Part shown: positions 1 through 5,566 of the stretch, one piece after another
Layout of the letters: every line of letters begins with the position of its first letter
Position numbering within the stretch: the stretch's first letter is position 1
Assembly (NCBI GenBank): GCA_030667645.1
Contig: DAOUVM010000193.1
Location: 1-5,566 of the forward strand
Direction of reading: 5' to 3'
Source of the DNA: Ardenticatenales bacterium
GTDB taxonomy: Bacteria > Chloroflexota > Anaerolineae > Promineifilales > UBA4811
Length of the DNA stretch: 5,566 nucleotides
The notes under the pieces: generated by a model
What the model saw: the letters and a program-made list of their open reading frames with translations, nothing else
What the model was told of the DNA's origin: nothing
Database searches by the model: none
Position numbers and translations under genes: made by a program

Positions 1-1
1 C

Positions 2-1048
2 TATGACTTGCCGCCCGAATACGTCGCCCAGACCCCGGTAGAGCCGCGCGACAGCGCCAAGCTGATGGTGTTGGACAGAGCGACGGGGGAGATTCGGCAC
101 CAGGTTTTCCGGGAGATTTGCAGCTATCTCCGAGCGGGCGACCTCCTGGTACTCAACGATACTCGTGTGATTCCCGCCCGCCTCGGCAGCCGGAAAACAG
201 GGACCGGTGGGCGGGTCGAGATCCTGTTGCTGGAGTGTCTCGGAGGGGCAAACTGGCTGGCCCTGGTCGGCGGCCGAAAGGTGCGCGAGGGAACAATCCT
301 GGAATTGGTCAAGCCTGATGGAGTTGCGACCAGAGTGCAGGGAAAGATCACACAGACCCGCGGCGGCGGACAGTGGGCAATTGAGTTCAACAGGCCAGCC
401 AGCGAATGGCTGTATGAGCTCGGTCAGGCGCCGCTCCCCCCGTACATTCGGGGATATGCAGGCAACCCAGAGAGGTACCAGACGGTGTATTCGCGGCATG
501 ACGGGAGCGCGGCCGCACCCACCGCGGGGCTGCACTTGACCACCGAGATGCTGCTCAGGTTGCGCGAAATGAATGTGGCGCTCACCTACCTCACGTTGCA
601 GATAGGGCTGGATACCTTCAAGCCGATTGACGAAGAGGAGATCGGCGCACACGCGATACATTCGGAATGGATGCGACTCGGAGCCGACACCGCACGGCAG
701 GTCAACGAGACGAAATCGGCCGGCGGCCGGGTCGTGGCGGTGGGGACAACAGTGGTGCGCGCGCTGGAAACGGGTGGATTGCTGGACAGGCTACCGGGGC
801 AGGAATCCGATCCACGCATCAAGCGTCATGTTTCCGCCTGGGAGGGACCCACCAATCTCTATATCACGCCGGGATTTCGCTTCCAGGTAGTGGATGCGAT
901 GATCACCAATTTCCATCTGCCGCGCAGCACTCTGCTGGTGCTGGTGTCCGCCTTTGTCGGGCTGGAGAGTATCAAGCGAGCCTATGCAGCCGCCATGGCT
1001 CAAGGCTACCGGTTCTACAGTTTTGGCGACGCGATGTTGATCCTCTGA
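2..1048 (+). CDS. queA: S-adenosylmethionine:tRNA ribosyltransferase-isomerase QueA, 5'-truncated by the window edge
   Basis: QueA transfers and isomerises the ribosyl part of SAM onto 7-aminomethyl-7-deazaguanine at tRNA position 34, giving epoxyqueuosine in the cytoplasmic queuosine pathway. The frame is open from base 2 (348 visible residues) and begins YDLPPEYVAQTPVEPRD, which matches family positions about 7 residues after the usual Met, so only a few codons are missing. A TTG at base 8 could be read as a start, but the homologous YDL before it argues the true start lies upstream. Family signatures in order: LNDTRVIPARL (about 51-61), PLPPYIRGY (144-152), GSAAAPTAGLHLT (168-180), TLQIGLDTF (198-206), HAIHSE (217-222), VGTTVVRALE (247-256), FHLPRSTLL (304-312) and the terminal YRFYSFGDAML (336-346). 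Total length would be near the usual 340-360. One oddity: Q200 stands where most homologues I recall have His (LHVG). No frameshift is seen. No T-run terminator follows the stop. Confidence 0.97.
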   Translation, partial: YDLPPEYVAQTPVEPRDSAKLMVLDRATGEIRHQVFREICSYLRAGDLLVLNDTRVIPARLGSRKTGTGGRVEILLLECLGGANWLALVGGRKVREGTILELVKPDGVATRVQGKITQTRGGGQWAIEFNRPASEWLYELGQAPLPPYIRGYAGNPERYQTVYSRHDGSAAAPTAGLHLTTEMLLRLREMNVALTYLTLQIGLDTFKPIDEEEIGAHAIHSEWMRLGADTARQVNETKSAGGRVVAVGTTVVRALETGGLLDRLPGQESDPRIKRHVSAWEGPTNLYITPGFRFQVVDAMITNFHLPRSTLLVLVSAFVGLESIKRAYAAAMAQGYRFYSFGDAMLIL

Positions 1049-1081
1049 CAGAGGAATGGAACTTTCGACGAATGAACACCG

Positions 1082-1111
1082 ATGACCTCCTGGTTGGGGT
1101 CCTGCTATGCT
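1082..1111 (+). promoter_or_regulatory. Candidate sigma70-type promoter for the lipoprotein gene
   Basis: An extended -10-like element, TGCTATGCT (1103-1111), lies 18 bases after a weak -35-like ATGACC (1082-1087, four of six matches to TTGACA). It would start transcription near 1118, about 190 bases before the lipoprotein ATG and just before the foldable segment at 1147-1237. The match is judged against the E. coli consensus, which may not hold in this lineage, so it is only a suggestion. Read-through from queA is the alternative. Confidence 0.25.
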
Positions 1112-1146
1112 GCCGGCCCGAGCCGTCGTCCCAGCCCGAAAACCGG

Positions 1147-1237
1147 CGGCCGGCCCCATGCACGCCATGAAACATTGGGGCGCGCAGCACGGCGCGCGGT
1201 TCCGGCCGGCAGTTTGTGTGGGAACCGGGGCCGGTCG
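1147..1237 (+). other. GC-rich segment with three abutting helices; possible structured 5' leader RNA
   Basis: Three stems can form together. Stem A pairs 1147-1157 with 1227-1237, 11 pairs with one G-U at 1149/1235; its core is CCGGCCCC against GGGGCCGG. Inside it, stem B pairs GCGCGC at 1180-1185 with 1192-1197 around a 6-base loop, and stem C pairs GGTTCC at 1198-1203 with GGAACC at 1221-1226. B ends where C begins and C ends where A resumes, giving a tightly packed three-way junction with one 22-base single strand (1158-1179). It sits 69 bases before the lipoprotein ATG. I do not recognise a known riboswitch class. High local GC makes chance pairing easier, so function is unproven. Confidence 0.3.
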
Positions 1238-1292
1238 GGCACCGTCATAGGGATAGGAACGAGGGCATTCGCCCATCATCGCTTGACTGGCG

Positions 1293-1299
1293 AGAGGAG
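1293..1299 (+). promoter_or_regulatory. Shine-Dalgarno that fixes the lipoprotein start
   Basis: AGAGGAG lies 7 bases before the ATG at 1307. The frame is open much further upstream (to about 1082), but only this ATG combines a good ribosome-binding site with an immediate signal peptide, so it decides the start. Confidence 0.75.
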
Positions 1300-1306
1300 T
1301 TGTGCC

Positions 1307-2746
1307 ATGCATCGTTTTCTGGGTTTGTTGGCTGCTATTCTTCTGATGGCCGGCGTGAGCTGCAACTACTCGGTGTTTCCCGCTCCCGCGCCATCCCCTT
1401 CCCCCACCCCTTCTCCGATCGTACCTCCTCCACCGACTTTGGCGGCGCCCGCGCCGACCAGCACACCCACGGCTCAACCAGCGGAGGGGTCGATTTGTGT
1501 ATTGGCTTATGAGGACGCCAACGGCAATGCCATGCGGGACGGTGAGGAGCGATCGCTTCCCGGCGTGCGCTTTGCGCTCCAGTGCGACAAGGACGAGATC
1601 AACGTCCACGTGTCACAGGCTGCACAGGAGCCATTTTGCTTTGTGAACCTGGCGCCAGCAACCTATGTGGTCGAGGCAATCCCTCCGGAATCGTTCAGAG
1701 GGACCAACCCGACCATTCTGAGTATCACGTTGAGCGCCGACGAGAGAATTCCGGTGATTCTGGGTTTTGAACAGGCGGATGGGTTGCCGGATGGCAAGCT
1801 CCTTCCGGACCAACCCGAAGCAGTGATGGCTCTTGTGGGGAACGCTCGGGCCGGTGGGAGTGTCTACCTGGTGACAGAGGATGCGCTCCAGCGAACCGAT
1901 GACGGCGGCCAGACCTGGACAGTGCTGGGCGAACGGCCGCCGGCAGAGACGGTAGTTGTGAGCCCGGCGGATCCCAGTCGCCTGCTCGCCGGAAATGGTT
2001 TTGATTGTTTTCGAGGGGGGCCACCAGCGCCACTCTTTATCAGCACGAACGGCGGGGAAAGCTGGGATGAATCACCGGCGGGCCAGAATCTGCGGCCGTC
2101 GGCCGCTCACCCGACCAACCCATCGGTTGCCTGGGCGGTAGGCTGCGACGGCGCATACGTGACCTATGACGCCGGCCAAAGCTGGGAGCATCAGTCATTT
2201 GAGGCCTGGGGATTGTACACTCTGGAAACCATCCAACCGGTCATGGGCCAACCCGACGTAGTATACGCGGCCGGCAACTCGGAAGGAGGAAGCGGCGCGC
2301 TCTTTCGCTCCATGGATGGCGGCCACACATGGCAGACCCTGACCGATGATCCGGAGCTCTGGATCACCGCGCTCTTGGCGCATCCCACCGACGCTGACGA
2401 GGTCTGGTTTGCCACCCCGTCCGGCATCTGGCACAGCCAAAACGGAGGCGAGAATTGGAGTCATTCAGCGGCCGGTCTGGAGGCGGTCGCGGTGGGAGAC
2501 GATTATCTATTTGAGGGTCGAGGACTGCACACGCTGGTGCGAACAGAGTCGTCTCTACTCTATCTCGGAACGGCACTGGGAGTGTTCCAGAGCGAGGACG
2601 GCGGAGCGCATTGGCAGGCGATTAGGGGAACTGCATGGGAGCAAGAACCGATCCTTCACCTGCTCGTCAGTCAAGCCGCTCCTCGAACCCGATTGTGGGT
2701 GACGGCCCAGTCGGGTATCTATGTTTACACCCCATCTGGGCCTTAG
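1307..2746 (+). CDS. Predicted lipoprotein: Pro-rich tether, SdrD B-like calcium-loop domain, six-Asp-box beta-propeller
   Basis: Predicted surface lipoprotein of 479 residues; function not recognised. Residues 1-19 form a lipoprotein signal: HR near the N-terminus, a hydrophobic stretch (FLGLLAAILLMAG) and a lipobox-like GVSC with Cys19 as the lipid site; Gly at -3 is less common than Leu. Residues 24-58 are a Pro/Ser/Thr/Ala tether. Residues about 61-155 resemble SdrD B-type domains of surface proteins, with an EF-hand-like loop (D70, N72, N74, D78, E80) followed by LPGVRF. Residues about 170-476 form a BNR/Asp-box propeller of the sialidase/Vps10/Ycf48 fold type. Six boxes end in Trp at 204, 253, 293, 342, 384 and 436 (RTDDGGQTW, STNGGESW, TYDAGQSW, RSMDGGHTW, HSQNGGENW, QSEDGGAHW). 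I see no sialidase catalytic set, so binding or scaffolding is likelier than glycoside hydrolysis. The gene is followed by its own terminator and is probably monocistronic. The longer upstream reading (from 1082) lacks a signal peptide and is rejected. Confidence 0.88.
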   Translation: MHRFLGLLAAILLMAGVSCNYSVFPAPAPSPSPTPSPIVPPPPTLAAPAPTSTPTAQPAEGSICVLAYEDANGNAMRDGEERSLPGVRFALQCDKDEINVHVSQAAQEPFCFVNLAPATYVVEAIPPESFRGTNPTILSITLSADERIPVILGFEQADGLPDGKLLPDQPEAVMALVGNARAGGSVYLVTEDALQRTDDGGQTWTVLGERPPAETVVVSPADPSRLLAGNGFDCFRGGPPAPLFISTNGGESWDESPAGQNLRPSAAHPTNPSVAWAVGCDGAYVTYDAGQSWEHQSFEAWGLYTLETIQPVMGQPDVVYAAGNSEGGSGALFRSMDGGHTWQTLTDDPELWITALLAHPTDADEVWFATPSGIWHSQNGGENWSHSAAGLEAVAVGDDYLFEGRGLHTLVRTESSLLYLGTALGVFQSEDGGAHWQAIRGTAWEQEPILHLLVSQAAPRTRLWVTAQSGIYVYTPSGP

Positions 2747-2754
2747 CACTTGTC

Positions 2755-2774
2755 ACGGAAAAGTTTTCCGTTTT
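2755..2774 (+). terminator. Intrinsic terminator of the lipoprotein gene
   Basis: Nine bases after the TAG, ACGGAAAA (2755-2762) and TTTTCCGT (2764-2771) are perfect inverted repeats. A realistic fold is ACGGAA/TTCCGT with a 5-base loop, running into TTTT at 2771-2774. The stem is short and A/T-rich at its top and the T tract has only four bases, so termination may be partial. No T tract follows on the minus strand, so it reads as one-directional. Confidence 0.55.
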
Positions 2775-2834
2775 GAATGGTGATTCACAGGTACAGCGGC
2801 CCAAAAGGGCCAGGTTGTTTCTGAACAAGTACCT
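2774..2834. other. Cluster of small stems in the convergent intergenic region, including a three-way junction
   Basis: TGAAT/ATTCA (2774-2778 with 2783-2787) forms a 5-pair stem with a 4-base loop. One base later AGGTAC (2789-2794) pairs with GTACCT (2829-2834) and encloses two perfect hairpins: GGCCC-AAAA-GGGCC (2798-2811) and TTGTT-TCTG-AACAA (2815-2828), the second directly abutting the outer stem. AGGT at 2812-2815 could compete with 2789-2792 for ACCT at 2831-2834. The pairing works on either strand, as the 3' tail of the lipoprotein mRNA, as the far tail of der mRNA, or as a separate RNA. No family is recognised. Confidence 0.3.
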
Positions 2835-2916
2835 AGTCCGACGCACATTCAGGCAAGGGAGCGGACGGGACGCCAGCGCTGCGCCGCACTCCTATCTCTC
2901 ACTCTCGTGGCGCTCC

Positions 2917-2937
2917 AGCCGCGTCCGTGACGCGGTT
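2917..2937. other. Perfect GC-rich hairpin just downstream of der, without a T tract
   Basis: CCGCGTC (2919-2925) pairs with GACGCGG (2929-2935) around a CGT loop, extendable by a G-U and an A-T pair to 2917-2937. It lies about 25 bases past the der stop in der's direction. No T run follows on the minus strand, so it is not a standard intrinsic terminator; it may protect the mRNA 3' end or act with another factor. I saw no gene in 2835-2961. Confidence 0.3.
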
Positions 2938-2961
2938 CTCGGACCCGAGTATCCAAACCTC

Positions 2962-4320
2962 TCACGGGCCAGCCTCACCGCGAGCCCGGAAGCGGAGAAT
3001 CAATGGAGTGCCGCGAAACGGGAATTGCTCCCGAATCTGGTTCTGCAGATAGCGCTGGTATGAAAAGTGCGCCAAGCGCGGGTCGTTGACAAAGAAAACA
3101 AAGGTGGGCGGGTCCACGGCGGCTTGAGTAGCATAGTAGATCTTGAGCCGCCTTCCCGATTTGGACGGAGGCGCATGCCGGGCAGCAGCACCCCGGACCA
3201 GCCGGTTGAGTTCAGAGGTAGGCGCCCGTTCATAGCGAGCAGCGTGGACCTCCACGGCAGATGGCAAGATCTTTTGCACACGCTGCCCGGTCAGGGCAGA
3301 GACGAACAGGATGGGCACATAGTCCAGAAAGTTAAGCGCGGCTCGCAGTTGTTTGGTATAGCCCACCATCGTATGGGTGTCCTTTTCGATGGCGTCCCAC
3401 TTGTTCACCAGCACGATTACACTGGTGTTCTCTTCCAGAATGAAACCGGCTATGTGCTCATCCTGAGCCGTGACGCCGGCCGCAGCATCGATCAGCAGGA
3501 GCGCTACGTCGGCTCTCTTGATGGCGCTCAGGGCGCGCAGTACACTGTATTTTTCAACTCCGCGGTCGATCCTTCCCCGCCGCCGGATGCCGGCCGTATC
3601 TATCAGTGTAATACTGGTTCCCTCCCACTCCATGTGGGTGTCGAGGGCGTCACGAGTTGTGCCAGCGATGGGGCTGACAATAGCCCGATCCTCACCCAGG
3701 AGCCGATTTAGCAGAGAAGACTTGCCGACGTTCGGCCGGCCAACAATCGCGATCTTGGTCGAGTCATCTGTCCCCTCGCCGGTTGTGGTCCAGGCAGGAA
3801 ATGCATCCACCACCGCGTCCAGCAAATCCCCTGTCCCCGTGCCGTGAAGCGCAGAAATGGAGAGCACCTCGCCGAGCCCAAGGGCATAGGCCTCCACGGC
3901 CGCCTCACGTGCGCTGCGGCTCTCAGCTTTGTTGGCAGCAACGATAATGGGTTTGGCTGTTCGCCGCAGAATGTCTGCCACCTCCTCGTCGGCCGCCGTG
4001 ATGCCCGCTCTAGCATCGACCAGCAACACGACCACGTCGGCCGCCTCGATAGCTATCGAGGCCTGGGCGCGGATAGCAGGTAGAAATCGAGCCGAGTCTT
4101 CCGAGAGGGGAGCAGTATGAAAGCCGGCCTCTACCTCGATTCCGCCGGTGTCCACCACATAGAACTCGACGCCGTTCCATTCAGCGTCGGCCTGGACACG
4201 GTCGCGAGTGGTGCCCGGGACCTCTGAGACGACCGCGAGCCGCCTACCTATCAGTCGATTGAAAAGGGTTGACTTTCCAACATTGGGGCGGCCAACAAGG
4301 GCAAGCATTGGTTTGCGCAA
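2962..4320 (-). CDS. der: Ribosome assembly GTPase Der (EngA), double G-domain
   Basis: Der is an essential cytoplasmic GTPase that binds the maturing 50S subunit. All 452 residues are present and the length fits the family. First G domain: G1 GRPNVGKST (10-18), G2 GTTRD (36-40), G3 DTGG (57-60), G4 NKAE (130-133), G5 SAL (156-158). Second G domain: G1 GRPNVGKSS (194-202), G2 GTTRD (220-224), G3 DTAG (241-244), G4 NKWD (306-309), G5 SAL (341-343). The C-terminal KH-like domain (about 355-446) includes RRLKIYYATQ and PTFVFFVNDP, followed by a short tail. G4 of the first domain has Glu133 in place of the usual Asp. The start is taken as TTG at 4320: it gives MRKPMLALVGRPN, aligning with the MGKPVVAIVGRPN opening I recall from B. 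subtilis, and has a well-spaced ribosome-binding site; the in-frame ATG at 4308 would be about 19 bases from that site. It follows the YbbR gene by 19 bases, so they are probably co-transcribed. Confidence 0.97.
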   Translation of the reverse strand: MRKPMLALVGRPNVGKSTLFNRLIGRRLAVVSEVPGTTRDRVQADAEWNGVEFYVVDTGGIEVEAGFHTAPLSEDSARFLPAIRAQASIAIEAADVVVLLVDARAGITAADEEVADILRRTAKPIIVAANKAESRSAREAAVEAYALGLGEVLSISALHGTGTGDLLDAVVDAFPAWTTTGEGTDDSTKIAIVGRPNVGKSSLLNRLLGEDRAIVSPIAGTTRDALDTHMEWEGTSITLIDTAGIRRRGRIDRGVEKYSVLRALSAIKRADVALLLIDAAAGVTAQDEHIAGFILEENTSVIVLVNKWDAIEKDTHTMVGYTKQLRAALNFLDYVPILFVSALTGQRVQKILPSAVEVHAARYERAPTSELNRLVRGAAARHAPPSKSGRRLKIYYATQAAVDPPTFVFFVNDPRLAHFSYQRYLQNQIREQFPFRGTPLILRFRARGEAGP

Positions 4321-4327
4321 GGAGACA

Positions 4328-4335
4328 TCCTCCCC
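4328..4335 (-). promoter_or_regulatory. Shine-Dalgarno supporting the TTG start of der
   Basis: On the minus strand GGGGAGGA occupies 4335 to 4328, wholly inside the 19-base gap after the YbbR stop codon and 7 bases before the TTG at 4320-4318. This strong site favours TTG over the ATG four codons later. Confidence 0.7.
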
Positions 4336-4339
4336 AGGG

Positions 4340-5566
4340 TCAAGGCGCCGGCGTCAGCGTCGGCGTCAGCGTGCCGGTAGGCAGATAGACTGGAACACCC
4401 GTCTCGATCGGCACAGGAGGAATCAGGGTACCAGTAATCGTCAGCGTAGGTGTGATGGTTGGGGTTTGGGTGGGCATGACGGATATCTCGACCAGAACGG
4501 TAGGAGGCAGTACGCCCACAACTTCTACTCCCAGTTGGTTGCTCAACGCAACAGGAACAAGGTGGTAGGAACCCACGCCCATGCCAAACAGGTTGAGCGT
4601 CAAGCTCAGATCGCTCTCCGGGTCAAAGGATTCCATGAGCGCAAGGGGACCCACGAGGGAGACACTAACCCTCTCCGGCGAGATGGCAACCTCAAGACCG
4701 GGGTCCGGCCCCAGAATCCGTGGCTGCCAGGGAACCGTCAGGGTGGTAACAACAGGTTCGATGTCGATCGTGACCAGGACGTTCTGGGTATCGATCAGCG
4801 TGGTTCCTCGGGGAACAAGCACGCCTACCGGTTGCACGATGTCAGCTTTGGCATCAGAGACATCCACCGGCACTGTGCTGACAAAACCGGGCAGTTCGGC
4901 AACGACCCCTGGTGGGCCAAACAGCGTGACCCGCTGAGGTTCAACTGAATAGTCGGTCATCCGATAGCCGGCCGCAATCGTACCGGTGAGATTGACGGTG
5001 ACAAAGAGCTCAGCGTATTGCTCCGATTTCGTGATGGGAACGGTGACCAAGATCTCGGGGGGATCTGGATCGACTCCGGTTACCACCCGACCGTCAGCAT
5101 CCCACAGACGTACGAGCACCCTCTCCTGGACCCGTTCACGTGCCCCTTCGATGGAGAGCTGGATCCGAGCTTCGGATACCAGATCTACCCTGGAGGCCGG
5201 CCCTTGAAACGACACTATCGCGGGTTCAAGAAGCAATTCTCCAGCCACGTGGCCAAGCGAGGGTTCACCGGTGATGGTTGGTGTGATCGGCAGTTGGATG
5301 CTCCGGAATTCCTCCAGACGGATGGAGATATTGTCAATGTCTTGCCGGACAACGCTGACGAAATGGTCGCTCACCGAGACGGCAACGGGCACCTTGGCAC
5401 CGTCAAGCGGAACGGTCGAAAGATCGACAACGGCGGAAAAATCATCGACCTGCAACACGGCCAGCGTTTGCATCGGCCCGCGGATTGTGACCCGGATGGA
5501 ATCATCTGGGGTATTGGTCAACACAGTGCCAGCAGGCTGGTTGAGCATCAACACCGGCACAGGTTC
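4340..5566 (-). CDS. ybbR: YbbR-domain protein (CdaR-like), N-terminus beyond the window edge
   Basis: The frame is open from the right edge to TGA at 4342-4340, giving 408 visible residues. Four consecutive YbbR-type beta-rich repeats are visible, roughly 1-85, 88-180, 184-272 and 273-363, each with a hallmark strand ending in Gly-Pro: RVTIRGP (25-31), IVSFQGP (117-123), RVTLFGP (212-218) and VSVSLVGP (300-307). A Thr/Pro-rich tail (364-408) ends TLTPTLTPAP. In characterised Firmicutes, CdaR has one N-terminal membrane helix and extracytoplasmic YbbR domains and modulates the c-di-AMP synthase CdaA. Here the expected helix would lie outside the window, as visible residue 1 is already inside a repeat; GTG at 5560 is only an internal codon. 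The Thr/Pro tail is not typical of Firmicutes CdaR and suggests a flexible, possibly cell-wall-spanning end. Family assignment is firm; the link to CdaA is inferred. Confidence 0.85.
   Translation of the reverse strand, partial: EPVPVLMLNQPAGTVLTNTPDDSIRVTIRGPMQTLAVLQVDDFSAVVDLSTVPLDGAKVPVAVSVSDHFVSVVRQDIDNISIRLEEFRSIQLPITPTITGEPSLGHVAGELLLEPAIVSFQGPASRVDLVSEARIQLSIEGARERVQERVLVRLWDADGRVVTGVDPDPPEILVTVPITKSEQYAELFVTVNLTGTIAAGYRMTDYSVEPQRVTLFGPPGVVAELPGFVSTVPVDVSDAKADIVQPVGVLVPRGTTLIDTQNVLVTIDIEPVVTTLTVPWQPRILGPDPGLEVAISPERVSVSLVGPLALMESFDPESDLSLTLNLFGMGVGSYHLVPVALSNQLGVEVVGVLPPTVLVEISVMPTQTPTITPTLTITGTLIPPVPIETGVPVYLPTGTLTPTLTPAP
4350..4373 (-). repeat. Two-copy 12-base tandem repeat in the 3' end of the YbbR gene
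   Basis: The plus-strand units GGCGTCAGCGTC (4350-4361) and GGCGTCAGCGTG (4362-4373) differ only at the last base. On the minus strand they encode the TLTPTLTP run near the C-terminus. Because the unit is a multiple of three, copy-number change would lengthen or shorten the tail without a frameshift. Confidence 0.8.

Noticed and set aside
1072..1170. Short plus-strand reading frame of 32 codons starting MNTDDLLVG, between queA and the lipoprotein gene
   Set aside because: The nearest GAGGA is about 16 bases upstream, too far, and the second half is low-complexity Arg/Pro sequence expected from GC-rich noncoding DNA. A leader peptide cannot be excluded but nothing supports one.
1082..1306. 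N-terminal extension of the lipoprotein frame upstream of the ATG at 1307
   Set aside because: The extension would bury a clear signal peptide and lipobox inside the protein, and its sequence is Arg/Gly/Pro-rich; the ATG at 1307 has its own ribosome-binding site.
1283..1311. TTGACT as a -35 box close to the lipoprotein start
   Set aside because: The matching -10 position would fall on the start codon itself, and the sequence there does not resemble a -10 element.
791..1609. Long minus-strand open frame (272 codons) across the end of queA and the lipoprotein gene start
   Set aside because: It is antisense to two well-supported genes, is rich in Arg/Gly/Ala, and shows no family motif; it is a shadow of GC-rich codon usage.
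2860..2970. tRNA-like GGTTC and hairpin pattern near the der stop
   Set aside because: No acceptor stem, D-arm and anticodon arm could be assembled on either strand.
3067..3711. Plus-strand open frame (214 codons) antisense to der
   Set aside because: It lies wholly inside der, whose motifs are unambiguous on the other strand; no recognisable domain or start signal.
4208..4948. Plus-strand open frame (246 codons) antisense to the der start and the YbbR gene
   Set aside because: Composition is Arg/Gln/Asn-rich without domain signatures and it opposes two real genes.
1..5566. Mobile element, CRISPR array, defence or toxin-antitoxin system
   Set aside because: No transposase or integrase motif, terminal inverted repeats, spaced direct repeats, or paired small genes were found; the coding content is accounted for by four genes.

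Overview
The window is a GC-rich piece of bacterial chromosome with four protein genes in two convergent pairs. The best lineage guess is Chloroflexota (Anaerolineae-like). This rests on the Pro/Thr/Ser-rich low-complexity segments in two exported proteins, the GLDTF variant in QueA and the general gene style. It is inference from pattern memory, not a search result.

Layout. 2-1048 (+): queA, the queuosine tRNA-modification enzyme, missing only its first few codons at the left edge. 1049-1306: a 258-base gap with no convincing gene; it holds a candidate promoter, a GC-rich segment that folds on paper into a three-helix junction (1147-1237), and a clear Shine-Dalgarno. 1307-2746 (+): a predicted lipoprotein with a Pro-rich tether, a calcium-loop B-type domain and a six-Asp-box beta-propeller, function unknown. 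2747-2961: a convergent intergenic stretch with a probable intrinsic terminator for the lipoprotein gene and a further set of small stems. 2962-4320 (-): der (engA), the tandem-GTPase ribosome assembly factor, probably starting at TTG. 4340-5566 (-): a YbbR-domain (CdaR-like) protein that runs off the right edge and is followed 19 bases later by der, so the two are probably co-transcribed.

How the genes fit together. queA and der are housekeeping genes of tRNA modification and 50S assembly. The YbbR protein belongs to the family that partners the membrane diadenylate cyclase CdaA, whose gene I would expect just beyond position 5566. The lipoprotein looks like a lineage-specific surface protein with its own transcription unit. 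I see no mobile element, CRISPR array, tRNA, rRNA, toxin-antitoxin pair or defence system, and no strong sign of an undescribed multi-gene system. The most worthwhile leads are the two potentially structured noncoding segments and the unusual domain make-up of the lipoprotein.
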